DNA of 64,000 nucleotides, taken from assembly GCF_000002235.5 (NCBI RefSeq), contig NW_022145603.1:32542445-32606444 (forward strand). The letters are read 5' to 3'. Below the pieces are notes generated by a model that worked only from the letters and a program-made list of their open reading frames with translations, was not told the origin of the DNA and did no database searches. Positions 48,231 through 60,714 of this stretch are shown here, piece after piece (within the stretch, counting starts at the first letter, position 1; each line of letters opens with the position of its first letter). Source of the DNA: Strongylocentrotus purpuratus. Lineage: Eukaryota; Echinodermata; Echinoidea; Camarodonta; Strongylocentrotidae. The translations under genes were made by a program, and so were the position numbers.

Positions 48231-50524
48231 AATTTGGGAGTCCAGCCGGCTTCTGAGATATCATGTATAAGTCCGGCGTACCTGTCAAGCTTTCTTTGGT
48301 GAGCCTGTTGAATGTTGGTTTCAAATGGAATTGTCAACTCAAATACTAGTATTTCCTTTTTTCTAAAATTAATGAAACATAAATCAGGTCTTTGTTGTGT
48401 TGGAACAATGGTTGGGAGAACCGTCCCTCCACTGATTGTCTCCCCTTCCACGTCAGCATATACTTGGTGATCACTTTCAAGGCCGTTCTGTTTGATGCTG
48501 TTTAGCAGATTATGTACAATGTTATTGTGGCGCCACGTGTATCTATTTAACATTTCCTGACAATTATTCAATACGTGATGCAAAGTACCTTTGGCTTGAC
48601 ATAAACTACACAAGTCATTTATTCGCTTACCCCATCTATACAAGTTTTTATTACTCGGCAGACTATCAATCGCTGCATTTATTGCAAATTTCATAACTCC
48701 TTGTGGTAGATTGAAGATGATGGACTTCCAGGACAAGTCACAGTTTTCTATTTCTAGTACCTTCATGAATTCACCTTGGACTAGGAGAGGTTCTATTTCA
48801 TTTTTCCACTTTTTCCTGCTTTCCTCTTTCAGGTTCATTTTGACTGATTTTTTAGTATCTTTCCAATTCGTTTGTAAACTGGTTTGATGAATTTGGTGTG
48901 CAACCTGAATTGTAGATGACTTTCTGGTCCAGTTTTCCTCTCTGGCCAGTTGTTGATCTAGGGCATGAACTACCATTTCGTCGCCTTTAACTTTCGATCT
49001 ACTGTAGGCAAGGCAATGACATGTTTGGTAGAGTTCAGAGATAGTGGGAATATTAAGCCCCGCTGGGGCATGAACTACAGCAATATTGGCACCACACCGG
49101 GGGATGCCCATCCACTTTTTAATGTATTTGTCTAGAAGTGTATCTAGTTGTCCAAGGTGAGTTGCATGAAGGTCATGTACAGTTAACATATATCTCATAG
49201 AGGAGAGAGCATAATCATTAAGAATTCTTAGCTTATACTCGTTTTTTATGTTTACACTATCTATATTCGTGAGGGTACTATCAACCTTATCTCTGATGAA
49301 ATCATATGTTTCTGAAGTCTTCATCCTGAAAGTAATTTGAGATCCGAGAAATTTAATAGGATTATTTTGTACAGATGCAATTTGTTCCCTAGCTAAGGAA
49401 AAATCCATAACTGTTGGTTTACCGCCTGAAATTGATAAGGAACGACACTTCTTAGCTTTGACTGTTAAGCCCATACTACTGAGAAGTTTATCTACTTCTT
49501 GAACAAGTTTTTGATGATACCTTTTATTTCCAGTTATCAGGTTGAAGTCGTCGGCATACGGGGTAGTTATTAATTTCTGGCCGGCGAAATCGTAACCATA
49601 TTGCTGCTTCTGGGTTTCAAGATATTCAATAATTGGGTTGAAGCACATGAGAAATACAATTGGGGATAGAGGGTCTCCCTGAAAAAACCCTTTCCTGAAA
49701 GCAAAGCGTTCCGATTGCCACCCCGGACCGCATACTCTGCCATTCAGTCTTGAGTAGAGAACATCAATGTAACGGGCTACTGGTTGAGGTATTGCGTAAC
49801 GGTTTAATGACGTAGAGATCAGCTGATGACTCACGCTGCCAAACGCGTCAGCCAGGTCGAAGAATGTGATGTGCAATTTTTTTTGTTGACATCGAGCATG
49901 TTTCAGAATTTCATGTACGACTTGGTTGTGTTCTATACAGCCGTTCACTCCGTTAATGAATGCCTTCTGGACCCGTTTATCTATGAATTCATTGGCTGTG
50001 AGATAGGTTGACATTCTCTCCGATAAGATCTGATTAAATATTTTACCAATGCAACACGTCAAAGATATCATCCGGAAATTTTCTGGTTTTGTTGTTTCAC
50101 CAGATTTGAAAATTAAGGCAACTTTTGATTCGGACCACATTTCGGGGGGATCACCACTTTCCAAAATCTTATTATATAATGTTGCCAGGAAGTGGTGGGT
50201 ACAGAACAAGTGTTTTAGCATACCGTACATCAGACCATCATCACCGGGTGCTGATCTTGCTTTTTTCCATTTCAGAACATTCTTAACATCCTTGGGTTTG
50301 AACGAGTTCATATCGAAGCTTTGGTAGTTTTCCGAATTCACGTTGACGTACGGGAACCAGGACAACGACGTAAGATCAATAACATTGGGGACGCTGTACT
50401 TTGTACAAAAATATTCGTCCGCTTCTATCTGAGAAAACGTTGGCCGAGGTGACTTTTCATGTAACGAGCCATTACAAACTTTCTTCGAGAAATCATAGAA
50501 GTTATCCCGAAATCTTTTCTCCAA
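48026..50524 (-). CDS. LINE reverse transcriptase / CCHC / restriction-like endonuclease
   Basis: An 832-codon open frame; its first codon here is TTG, and upstream residues in the same frame (KAFGKNATKED) continue back to a stop near 50670, so the native start is lost. RT spans residues about 85-400, with motif A aspartate D223 and motif C YADD at 323-326. CCHC residues are C639, C642, H650 and C655. Endonuclease core residues are P713-D714 and E729. The catalytic residues look intact, which suggests fairly recent insertion. It serves target-primed reverse transcription of the element, not a host function. Confidence 0.85.
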   Translation of the reverse strand: MEKRFRDNFYDFSKKVCNGSLHEKSPRPTFSQIEADEYFCTKYSVPNVIDLTSLSWFPYVNVNSENYQSFDMNSFKPKDVKNVLKWKKARSAPGDDGLMYGMLKHLFCTHHFLATLYNKILESGDPPEMWSESKVALIFKSGETTKPENFRMISLTCCIGKIFNQILSERMSTYLTANEFIDKRVQKAFINGVNGCIEHNQVVHEILKHARCQQKKLHITFFDLADAFGSVSHQLISTSLNRYAIPQPVARYIDVLYSRLNGRVCGPGWQSERFAFRKGFFQGDPLSPIVFLMCFNPIIEYLETQKQQYGYDFAGQKLITTPYADDFNLITGNKRYHQKLVQEVDKLLSSMGLTVKAKKCRSLSISGGKPTVMDFSLAREQIASVQNNPIKFLGSQITFRMKTSETYDFIRDKVDSTLTNIDSVNIKNEYKLRILNDYALSSMRYMLTVHDLHATHLGQLDTLLDKYIKKWMGIPRCGANIAVVHAPAGLNIPTISELYQTCHCLAYSRSKVKGDEMVVHALDQQLAREENWTRKSSTIQVAHQIHQTSLQTNWKDTKKSVKMNLKEESRKKWKNEIEPLLVQGEFMKVLEIENCDLSWKSIIFNLPQGVMKFAINAAIDSLPSNKNLYRWGKRINDLCSLCQAKGTLHHVLNNCQEMLNRYTWRHNNIVHNLLNSIKQNGLESDHQVYADVEGETISGGTVLPTIVPTQQRPDLCFINFRKKEILVFELTIPFETNIQQAHQRKLDRYAGLIHDISEAGWTPKLLCIEIGSRGLITPDNKKRLIDMLKTCKCKVRYPQLRNEILKTVLFGSYVIFYSRSERTWQSQHYLGV

Positions 50525-51273
50525 GTGGGCTCTAGATTTTTCGTCCCTGTGTTCCTTTGTTTTTTTCTTTAAGTACGATATTGTTTTTATTGCAAGTTTA
50601 AATGCTTCCCGGTCCTCTTTGGTTGCATTTTTGCCGAATGCTTTTTTCGTAGTAGGTTTTTCCGTTTCCTAGCCTGAGTAAGCGTTTTTGGTTCGTGTTC
50701 AATATACATCTGGTTGGTTCGATTTTCCAGAAATTCATTTTGCTCCTGAAAATATTCAGTCACGATATCGACAAAAGAGTTTGCTGCCACTTTAGGGCTA
50801 ACAATGTTGGAGCCAAGATCATAATGAAGGGGGGCGATGCGATCTTTCACAGCTAGGTTGTGAACGTTCCATTCAGAATCACTCAAGTATGGGATAGTGA
50901 ATCTTCTACCTTCTGTTCTTTTAATGGCAGCAATGCAGAGAATGACTATTGAGAGTACGTACCTGAACTCCATGGTTAGGCCTATATATCAAGCGGAGTC
51001 TTAACAAAGAAGCACGCCTGAAGTAGCGGCGCAATGGAAGGTAATCTTCCGATAGGTGTAAATGATTCACAGTGAGATTTTTGTCCTCGTAAAATATCAA
51101 AATATCCACAATTTCGCACACTAATTGGTCTGCAATATACCTGTATACGAAGAGCACAATACAAACTCACAGAAAGTATCACACAAAACAGGATGAGGGG
51201 CAGCCTGCTGACAAAATTTGCAAATTTGCAGTGGTATCCTGGAACCGTGTCAGTGGCGCCGTATCCTCTAAAA

Positions 51274-52445
51274 AAATACAAAGGCCTATATACAAGGTAC
51301 ATAAGTGAAGTGAAAACATAAAGAGAAAAAAAATCTTTAAAATGAAATAATTATGTGATTAAAATTAACATATCTTCTTTCCACACCACTTTGGAACAGT
51401 CTACATGGTCTATGTACAATTCTGTCAAAGGATAAGACATTTACAATAAGGCACTGTATTGATCATTTGCTTTCACAGTCAAATACATTTTTATTTCCAA
51501 ATATGTCTACATGTAAACGTTGTTAGGTAGACCCCTATTGACAGTTGTTAATCTACCGTAATGCTCATTAGGCGTGTTAACACAATGTAGCTAATCAAAA
51601 TACATGTAGAAGCAAACTTAGAACGCTCCTTTTAAACTTAAGTATGAGTCCTGATTAGGTATCATCAACCCTCTCTCAAATCATTTCATTTCATTCATTT
51701 TCCACATTAAAAATCAGAAAAATAAACAAGGTAACAGAATACATTGTACACATTTGACACATAGAGCACATGAAAAACAGATACATTAGCATAAAAGAAC
51801 AATGAAAATCTACATCAGTTAACAAACATCAACATTACAACATAAAAAGGTAAGTAATGTAGATGGGGCTAGAAAAAGCGAAGCTTATCGAGTCTAGCCC
51901 CGGTAGCAATGAAGGGGAAGTCCACCCTGAGAATGTGTGTGGCCAAGTAAAGGCGGAGTAAACAGTAAACTCATCCTCAGGGTGGACTCTCCCTTCAAAT
52001 GTTTGGTTTTATAATTAGATTAAATTGACCTGATGAAAACGTAATTGCGATTTGAAACATAATTATAATTATTTTTAAATTGATATGACTATTTAGAATT
52101 GCAAATATATTGTTTATATTTAAACTTAAATTGTCGTAATGATGCAGATTGTTTGAGACTGTCATCTAAAGTATATAGTATAGTCTATGAACAATTCAGT
52201 CACAAGAAAATTACATTTAAAATATTTTGTAAACGATACTAAATTTACGAAATATTCCTTTGTTTTCATCCCTTTAAACATATATGTATTCTGAACGTGA
52301 ATGGTATGCAACGTTTTTTGTTATTATTGTATTAGTATGCACAGGTTAGGAAGGTATGAAAATGAATCAAATTAATTTTGAGAATTCGCATACAGCTAAC
52401 ATAATTATATAAGATACATGTTTATAACAACGGCAATTAAGTATG
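51274..52445 (-). repeat. Segmental duplication copy U2 (last part)
   Basis: Resumes after the LINE. The stretch 51330-51460 matches 38720-38830. The stretch 51450-51650 matches 60830-61050 and, inverted, 6180-6460. The stretch 52190-52445 matches 61080-61330 and, inverted, 5900-6130. A short palindrome, GTCCACCCTGAG with CTCAGGGTGGAC, lies at 51917-51988 and appears specific to this copy. No gene was seen. Confidence 0.75.
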
Positions 52446-52451
52446 GCAAGA

Positions 52452-52454
<3 letters not shown>

Positions 52455-52486
<32 letters not shown>

Positions 52487-52860
52487 TTTAATTGTTATAT
52501 AGTGCTTAATACAAATGTCTCTAAGCGCTTTACAGATATACTATTAAATAACATAGTGCAGAGTAATTGAATATTTCCAGACATCAACAAATTACTTTTC
52601 AACACATAAAAAAACACATATGTGAGATTATAAGGATTATAAGATTATAAGATGTGTAACTTTATTTTTAAGGGTTGTGTAACTATTCCACAACTCAACG
52701 TCTTTTGTAAGTATGGCAGCTCTGTGAACAGAGTCACGCTGTTTCATGAATAGAACAAAATCGTCCGTTATCCATGGACAATCATTTTTACGAATTCGTT
52801 TCTGGCACAACGGATTATGCTTGTTTACGACTATCTTTCACCTTCTCCCCCGCTTGACTG
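52455..52860 (-). mobile_element. LINE/SINE tail fragment with TAA repeat
   Basis: A TAA microsatellite (52457-52488) is followed by ATATAGTGCTTAATACAAATG and CTCTAAGCGCTTTACA, then AGTATGGCAGCTCTGTGAAC. A related end lies at 43859-43915. Read on minus this is the 3' end of a short retroelement. Confidence 0.55.
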
Positions 52861-52947
52861 TTCTAATGACCGTGATCCGTCTGTGTAACTAACTAATGAA
52901 TGCAAATTGGAAAATGTTTTAAACTTCTGACCTAGTTGCCTGTATCA

Positions 52948-53108
52948 TGTTTACCTCTAGCGTTTTTACCTCTGGCGTTTGTCCTTCTGAAATGTTTACG
53001 TCTGCAGCATTTTAACGTCTGACACTTTTATCTCTGTAATTTTTTTCTGTGACATATTTACTTCTGGCATTTTTACATTTGACATTTAAACCTCTGGCAT
53101 TTTTACCC
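52948..53108. repeat. 17-bp-class minisatellite
   Basis: About nine degenerate units of TTTACCTCTGGCATTTT with point changes and small indels. It has no coding potential. Confidence 0.7.
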
Positions 53109-53109
53109 A

Positions 53110-53430
53110 TCCCCTGACTGTGAAATATTTCTTTTTAATACTCCAGTCATAATACCACAATATGTAAAGCAGGTAAAGAAAAATCTCTGCATCGTCATGC
53201 ATGAACACTGGACAGACATCAGTGGCGGATCCGGGGCCGGAGTGCTTTCAAATGATATATTTATTTTAGCAATCCATAACACAGTTCTCTGAGCACCATT
53301 ATATTGAACATGGCATGTAAAAATCCATTTGAGCCAGATTGGAGAGAAAAAAATTACAATTCTGATTACACGCAAGCATGACTTGAATAAAACAAAAACT
53401 GTCAAATCCAATGAGAAGGTAGTTTTATTA
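53110..53430 (-). repeat. Dispersed copy of the 8.8-13.3 kb tandem-repeat family
   Basis: On minus it reads AATCTGGCTCAAATGGAT, then CATGCCATGTTCAATA, ATGGTGCTCAG, and GTGTTCATGCATGACGATG, matching the start of each 1.29-kb unit. So the tandem array is built from a dispersed repeat family. Confidence 0.7.
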
Positions 53431-53880
53431 CGTTTCTTTAATATAATAATGAGGGCATTCATTGTTTTTCACTTTTTCAGAAGAGCAAGGCATACAGTCA
53501 GGTGAATGTTCAGCAAGAATCAGAGTCAGGAGGACCGTATATTTTGATAAAGGGGAAAGGTATATTCCAATGGGCACATGTAGGCACATCATGAAATATC
53601 GGAATATATTTTTTCCCCTCTCGGATGGTCACCCCTTTCAATAACAAAGGGGACACATTTTCATTGCTCTAAGGTTAGTAATTGATTTTGGGGAAAACTA
53701 AGGGTTTATGCCCCTGTCATCCCGGAAATGAGTATTGCTTAATTAAAGGGACAGTTGAGTTTCTTTTTTTAAGATCGCCAATGCCTTAAACGTGCATAAT
53801 TTTTGCTCAAAATTGTTTTTTAGTGACATTTCTAAACTATAGTGCCATTTTAGGACCTAAAATTGCTTTAAAAATAAAAA

Positions 53881-54262
53881 TGAGTTCTGGTCATGCGATT
53901 GCATTGTGAAAGAAACGTTGTTGAATCGACCAAAAAAGGTTGATCATTTAGCATATAAGTATTGGTGTGTACTGCAAAGTTCTGGAATCATCAAAATGAT
54001 ACGAAATTTGGCTCAGTCTTGGTAAAGTTACAAACACTGTACACATCAAGATGTATATGGTGCTACACATACATGTGGCATAAAAATCCGTCCCGAATGT
54101 TATGATGTTGCATGCAATATTTAAAATATTAAGGCATTTGAAGAGCCATGCTTTTCAGGGAACATTTTACATCTGATCTTCTTCCACACTTGCATAATAA
54201 CAATAATAACAGTTACAAATTATTATTCATCTCTTCCCAGAACTTAACCTTCTCTTTAAAGG
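53881..54262. repeat. Dispersed 0.38-kb repeat, copy 2
   Basis: Partner of 43028-43412, which sits inside the composite foldback element. Here it stands between duplication copies U2 and U3, followed by AT-rich sequence to 54360. Confidence 0.8.
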
Positions 54263-55609
54263 TAATTTTGGGACGCACTATATATACAATATATACATGT
54301 TTATTCATATATATATTTATGTATGCATTTATATACATATGTAATTTTAAAGGATAATTATTATGATTGAACAGTGACGCCATTTGAGAACAGCCTATGT
54401 AATATTTCACTCACGACGGAATAATTTTACAATGCTTTTCATTAAAAAAAAAATTCTACCACCATATCGAACCCTGACTTCCATGAAATTATGTAAATAA
54501 TTATGTACGCTGTAGGAGAACTGGTAGGGAAACTGTCTCACTGCTCTAGTAACTACATGTTAACACGAAGTCTCTCTCAAAGTTTGCTTTCTAATATTGT
54601 ACATTGCTCTATTATCCCTCGAACATCAACCACACAAAACCATGGGTGATTATAACTGGTAAAAGAAAAAATGAGTCGATTGATTTTTGTTAAATTTATT
54701 AACTTTTGTTTTGGGAAGAAAGGCAGCTCAATCTTTGAAGTTAATAATGTTACAGTTTGTCGTGCTCTTGGTCCTTGCCTTAAATTAGACACTCAAAGAA
54801 AATCACAAATATGGCCTATAATGTATCTCTAAAAAACAGGAAGCTTACAGATGACACGTTGCCTACAAATATGGCCTATAATGTATCACTAAAAACCAGA
54901 AAGCTTACAGATGACAATCGTATACGTTTTCGGTCAAATGCGTGTAGGACAATACCAAGTTAACACAAATAAAACAAAATTCCTTTAAGATACTGATAAA
55001 TTTAGCAATGTTTGAATTATTTTACATCAGACACAAATCATACATTATTATTTTGTATTAAACTCACAACATTCTAGAACAGTATATTTATAAATCATTC
55101 ACAAGATAGTATTTTTTACTAATGCTTTTCCTTAAAAAAAAAAATCATAATTTATTTTCACAGCATGATTATGTTGACTTCCATGATCTATTTGATCATG
55201 TGTTTTTTAGGGATACATTAATTACGATGTATATCATTATGAATTTGAAATGAATGAGAATGTACACCTAGTATACGAAGATAAGTACACCGTTATAGAC
55301 TGATAGAAAGTAGAAAGATACAGATACTTGTTTAAATTATTAATACATGTAATGTAGACACTTGAAGAAAAACATAGAAATAAGCCTAAAACACGCTGAA
55401 ATAACAATTCTGAGTAAGTGTTTTCACCCTTTCCAGTTTAAAACAATCTATGTACAATTCTGAAAAAAACGCAATGATATGTGAAGACACTATACAAAAC
55501 TATAATGTTTAAGTTGGTATATTGCCCATTGCTCATCGGACATCTCGGATATGACTGCTAAGAAAGCATGCGTGTGCTTGTAATTAAGCAACCAGGCAAC
55601 CAACTGTTT

Positions 55610-55718
55610 TTAGTTCTCTCCGACGGACTTGGTAATGAGGATTAATGCCTTACTAAAGGGCATAGACGATCGACTTTATACGAGACCACTGCTCTACCAC
55701 TCAGCCATCACGCCTCCG
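55610..55718 (-). mobile_element. tRNA-derived SINE (family 2)
   Basis: On minus: GGCGTGATGGCTGAGTGGTA then GAGCAGTGGTCTCGTATAAA, decayed B box, and GGCATTAATCCTCATTACCA. Same family as 2866 and 21275. Confidence 0.65.
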
Positions 55719-55929
55719 TTAATTGATTTGTATTGACACAAAATGAACCCAACCAGTGTTGCTATTGAATTGAGACGGAGGAAGATAATTCATATATAAT
55801 GTAGATACTTGAAAAACAATCCCCATTGAAACAGGTTTAATAATGCAAATTACCATTAGGTGTTCTTTTACCCAGAAACCACATCGGAATAAATACAGTA
55901 TACTTGCAGGACCTTCATTTATTTTTCAG

Positions 55930-56050
55930 AATGGCAAAGGTGGATTAACGTCCGTCCAAAATACTTTAGTGACGGTTGGAATTCAAACACTCAATGCTTG
56001 GACTGAGAGTCAAGTGAATTAACCACTATACCACCATACCACGACACCTC
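55930..56050 (-). mobile_element. tRNA-derived SINE, another type
   Basis: On minus: GGTGGTATAGTGGTTAATTC (A-box-like), TTGACTCTCAGTCC, then GTTTGAATTCC (B-box-like). It cannot fold as a complete tRNA because its arms are mismatched. Confidence 0.55.
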
Positions 56051-56684
56051 CACGCTTAAAATACTGAACAAATAATTCTGAATAAATATTCTCACCGTAT
56101 CTCAATTGAGATCAATATAACATTCAGTCAAAACAGAATATTTTCACAATACGTTTTGTATAACCCTACATTCATACACATTATAAACTGTTATTACATT
56201 GAATTTAACTTGTTTAAATACATTTGTTCGTTCATTGGACTGGTATAAGTATGTACATTTAGTGTTAAGAATTTGCTCAACCGCTTTCTCTAAATAACAG
56301 AACATTCATTTTAGTTGTTAAGAAACTAAATATTTGTTGTCGACCGTCACAGGACTTTTTTTTTCAGTTTAGGTATTCCTATTTCACTTACTTCTTACCT
56401 TTATTAGCCCGCATGGTTTGAAAACAATAGGGAAAGAATGAATACTAATAAGGGGCGTATTGAGGAAGAAAAAATCCACTGCCCCTAGGTGGGCCATTAG
56501 TATTTAAGTGTAATAATATGATAAGGCTCTCAAAGTAATCCCTAAATTATTATTGGCCCATCTGACAAAATCATTAACAAGTTTATACTTGTTTTAAACA
56601 AGTTAGTTACAAGAGGATATCTACAGTACTTTGTGAATAACACTTTATTTATATACGTGATCACACGTTATCTTGTCATAATTG

Positions 56685-57430
56685 ATTTGATTTATTGGTT
56701 TCTGCATCTTTTTGTATTCATTATACATTTTCATGAACATAATATGGTTTGATACAATATATTTCATGTGTATATAAACAGAAAATAAACGTAGTTAAAC
56801 GAATATATTTATTGCATCATTGACAGTGGATTGATACAATAGTTTATATGTATATAGTCTTATACCAAAAATATACGAAATTAGCCAAATATATTGAATG
56901 CATAATTAACATACATTAGATGAAGGAGGGCTACGAGCATAAGCAAAGTAGATTGGCATGCCCGCAGCCCTCAATTCAAATACAACAATAAAACAATTAA
57001 AAAGCAGAAGAGTGACTTGCATCTAGAAGAAAAGGAAAGGAGAGAGAAGAAGCGTTGGTTTTCTGTTAATACAATAACATTAATACATCTGCTTATTGAA
57101 TGCAGGTTCATTCATGGATGGATAAACGATGCTCGGTCATGGATTCCACATTATTGGCTGAGTGTACTGTCACTGTACACACAGACATGAATAAAGTAGA
57201 ATGAGACACGACAGGATCAATACTTAGACAACAACATGTTTGTAACCGCCTTCTTAAAAAAATACAATGTCCTAAGGCTTCGTATTACAATGGGCAGAGG
57301 GTTACAGATGTCTGGGCCGGTGTGTCTGATAGATTTGAGAGCCAATATTAAACTTTGACTTCTAAAGACAGAATGAGTCAGTGAAAATGGAAATCCACAT
57401 TCAAGCCCCATTATCATAAAAAGCAAGCAA
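56685..57430 (-). mobile_element. LINE 3' end (C-terminus and 3' UTR)
   Basis: On minus 57217-57430 reads SLILALKSIRHTGPDICNPL, then PIVIRSLRTLYFFKKAVTN. This is the typical C-terminal end of CR1-type LINEs (SIRHTGPDIWN, FKKALK). A 3' UTR follows that is shared with the nested insertion at 23247-23839. It is 5'-truncated. Confidence 0.75.
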
Positions 57431-58654
57431 AATTGCTGGAAAATATTATAAGGTTACCATGATAACGTTTTCTTTCATTAATAAGTTACTCATCGAAATG
57501 CGATCATGGGTGACAGAGCACTGGCCATTCTAAAAAGCATTTGAAAATCGACCTTGCCAAAGTTTGTGATAATAATGTTCACCAGTTACTTGCATTATTA
57601 TTGTATGAGTTTATTTAATTAGGAAGAAGACCATTGAAGTCAATTTAGGGTTGAGCATTCAAAACTTGGCCAAAATCTAAATGGACGTGCTACTGTTAGC
57701 TGTCTATAACATTTTTATCGATCAAGGAGTCAAAATAAGGAGAGTATGACATGCTGCAACTTGTGCATCACCAACTAACATTGGTTATTGGGGCTTGTTT
57801 AAAGTTTAGGTGTTTGTTTTGGAAGTCAAAATAGTTGAATTGTAGTAAGAAATGAAATATAAACAAAAATGAAAATACATGAGTTAAAAAACAATGAATT
57901 ACATACGAAATTATCAAAACAAGAGATAACAAAAGGAATAACCTAGCTCTTCCAATTTGTGTGGTTGTATTATTGTTCCAAATGGTCTAACGAATACATG
58001 TAGTGAAAAAGAATGCTTGAATATAAAGGATATATGATTTATGGGTAAAAAGATGAATTTTATGACATTATTTGCATAAATTACCATCAATATGCAAATG
58101 TGTGAATTTTTCCAAAAAATGAATTTACCATAGTATTCTTTACATTTTATTTGACATGCATGCACATTTTTCGCGGCGATCGGCCGAGATCTTAGGGGGG
58201 GGGGACCGTTTTAAGACCTCCAATAGCCCGGCATTTTTTCCCAAGCCAATTCCAATAGCCGTGTTCGTTACCAATTGGAATGTGAGAACATGCCAATGAC
58301 GTATTGAGTAAACATGATTGCCATGGGACATACAATAGGGTATTGAAATTCCCTTTGAGTTGAAATTTCGAAAATATTTGCGGTCGTGTTATTTATAGAA
58401 TTGAATCTGCGTTTCTTTGTTGTGACTCACGCTGTAAATATGCACATTCATTTGTTGGATATTAGTGCATGGAAATATATAGCAACTCTAATTAGATATG
58501 TATAGAATAAATGGCATCATGATATTATGAATTATGGTTACGGAATATACTAATCACCCTTGTCATAAGATTAGTCATTTAATATATAGGCTTATATAAA
58601 CTAAATACACTGTAAATAACTGAAGTGAAAACGTAAACAAAAACTAATTACCCT

Positions 58655-59045
58655 TACAACTAAATAATACTTCTCAGTGTGAAAGTCCAGAAAATAGTTG
58701 TTGGGAATTTTGTTGCGTAAATTACAGTTACATAAAGAATCTGTTATAGACAATCTTCCTATTCGCATAATTAGAGAATGTGCATGTGAATTGAGTGTAC
58801 CAATCATCTGCAGCACCTTGTCTTTGGAATAATTTACCATTTAATTTGAGAATTATAACTTCCTTAGAGACTTTTAAATCCAAGCTGAAATCTTATCTTT
58901 TTTAACAATACCTGTACTTGGCACTATGACACTCATCCGAACTTTCTCGTCCAAACTTTCTCATTCTTTCTATTTTTCTTGTGCGCCTCGGAATAGCATT
59001 GTCTAGATAGACGGCGCTATACAAATGCCTATTATTATTATTATT
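58655..59045 (+). mobile_element. LINE 3'-end fragment with TTA tail
   Basis: In the plus strand near 58805-58905 the frame reads SAAPCLWNNLPFNLRIITSL then ETFKSKLKSYLF and stop, the typical C-terminal end of CR1/L2/RTE-like LINEs. The 3' UTR ends with GCGCTATACAAATGCC and a TTA-repeat (59028-59058). Confidence 0.7.
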
Positions 59046-59059
59046 ATTAATATTATTAC

Positions 59060-60700
59060 CGTTTACTAGGATCCTTAATATATCTGTCAGACAAGGAGTT
59101 GTACCTTCGCAGTGGAGATCCGCTCAAGTAACTCCTATTCCAAAATCGCACCCACCTTAATAATATGCGTCCTATAGCTTTGACTTCACTTTTTTCAAAG
59201 TTGGCTGAATCTTTTATGGCTCAATGGTTATTGAAATATATTGAGAAACTCATTGATATACATCAGTTCGGTAACAGATCAGGGTTATCTACTACACATT
59301 ATCTTGTTGGCCTTTTACATAATCTGTATAAACATGCAGAAAACAACAGGTCTATATCAACTATTGCATGTACAGATTTTAAAAAGGCTTTTGATCGCTT
59401 GGATCTCAATATTCTAATTGAAAAAAATGGTCAATATGCACATAAGACCTTGGAACATAAGTTTTTTAGAATGTCGTAAACAATGTACATTATATCATCT
59501 TTCTGATATTAAATTAAGTCATGCCGGTGTTCCCCAAGGGATACGTCTTGGCCCAATTCTGTTTTCAATTATGGTTAATGATTTTTGTGAAAATATTCCT
59601 ATAAATTACTTCAAATATGTTGTTGATTTATCTTTAGTACAATGTCGTAAATCAACAGACGTTTCACAATTACAACCCATACTTAACTCTGTGCAATACT
59701 GGTCTCAATCAAACAATATGTCACTCAATCCTTTGAAGTGTTTTACCCTGCAGGTTACTTTCATGTACAATATTGCTTCTCCTGAAGTTCTTTCCATTAA
59801 CGACTCTACTTTATGTAATGTACAAACTCTCACAAATTTTGGAGTCATTATACAATCTGATTTAAAATGGAATTTACATGTTAATGATGTAGTCAAAAGG
59901 TATAATAGAAAACTGTATATGTTAAGAAAACTTAACAATTTCAATTTACCTTTTAAGGATTTAGTGACAATATACGTAGGTTATATACGACCAATTTTAG
60001 AATATTGTGCTCCAGCGTTCCATAGCAGTCTGCCAGTAGCACAAAATAATAATCTTGAAAAAAAATACAACGTAGAGTATGTAAGATTATTTTACGGCCT
60101 AGTTACATTACCTATGAATGCATGTCAAGTATGCAATTTACCAACTTTTGAGGAGAGGAGACTAGCACTTTGTAGAAAATTCGCAAAATCTCTTTCAAAT
60201 CACTTTATTTGTCAGACCTGGTTACCTCAGAAAACATACTAATACAATTCGTCACCGTATTTCCATTTATCAACAATTTCAATTCAAAACAAAAAGGTTT
60301 AAAAATATCCCACTGTCATTTTTAGTTGACATACTCAATAAAAGATGAAAAACTTGTTTTATTTTGTACTATTATCGTTATTGCAGGTATAGTTAGTGGT
60401 TGTTTCCTCCCCTCAAGTAGGCTGTTTAAAATGTAGCTATTTTAATCTTTTTACCATGCTTGTATTGACTTTTATAGGACATTTGTAAACAATGAAAGCT
60501 GTCTTTCTGGAAACTTGTGCAATGTGTTATGGGTTCTAGTAACATAATCTAAGTCTTATTTTTGATATTGCAAGTTTTTTACATGTATATAATTAAAAGT
60601 GTTATCTATTGTGCCGAACATGTAAACATGAATATTCCAGCCAAGGCTGTCCTTCATATAAAATTGTATTTGTATGAACCATGTTTGTGCTATAATTAAA
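59060..60700 (+). mobile_element. CR1/Jockey-like LINE, 5'-truncated, frame-broken
   Basis: Starts inside the RT: VPSQWRSAQVTPIPK, MRPIALTSLFSKLAESF, IACTDFKKAFDRLD (motif A). After a frameshift near 59430-59480 it continues AGVPQGIRLGPILFS (motif B), KYVVDLSLVQC (motif C, where the usual YVDD/YADD reads YVVD), NFGVIIQSDLKWNLHV and YIRPILEYCAPAFHS. The last residues (RISIYQQFQFKTKRFKN and stop near 60347) need another frame change. The 3' UTR ends near 60700 with GTCCTTCATATAAAATTG. It is inactive. Confidence 0.8.
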
Positions 60701-60714
60701 ATCATTTTTGAATT

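Larger units (their letters stand above)
47216..51273 (-). mobile_element. 4.06-kb R2-group-like LINE with restriction-like endonuclease, nearly full length
   Basis: The element is flanked by AAATACAAAGACC (47203-47215) and AAATACAAAGGCC (51274-51286), a near-perfect 13-bp target-site duplication in duplicated-unit sequence. The main frame (48026-50524) has RT motifs SAPGDDG, FFDLADAF, KGFFQGDPLSP and YADDFNLI, then a CCHC knuckle (C-x2-C-x7-H-x4-C), then a PD-(D/E)XK-type restriction-like endonuclease (RPDLCFINF and FELTIPFE). This order defines the R2/NeSL/R4/Hero-type group, which lacks an apurinic endonuclease. The N-terminal part (50587-50973) is in another frame, so at least one frameshift near 50650 breaks the protein. 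The 3' part is tandemly triplicated. A poly(A)-like AATAAAGATGAAC lies near the 3' end. No rDNA target is seen. Confidence 0.85.
54270..58650 (-). repeat. Segmental duplication copy U3 (first part) with small insertions
   Basis: The stretch 55430-55560 matches 37710-37810 and 41460-41580. The stretch 57690-57780 matches 38220-38300. The stretch 58250-58640 matches 38390-38720. It includes a 60-bp tandem duplication (54805-54924), two SINEs and a LINE tail (56685-57430). A G run lies at 58195-58204. It resumes after LINE pieces at about 60715. No exon was recognised. Confidence 0.65.

Noticed and set aside
50587-50973. 128-codon minus frame that looks like a secreted protein with a hydrophobic start
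   Set aside because: It is the N-terminal part of the R2-group-like LINE in a shifted frame; the element's target duplication lies outside it.
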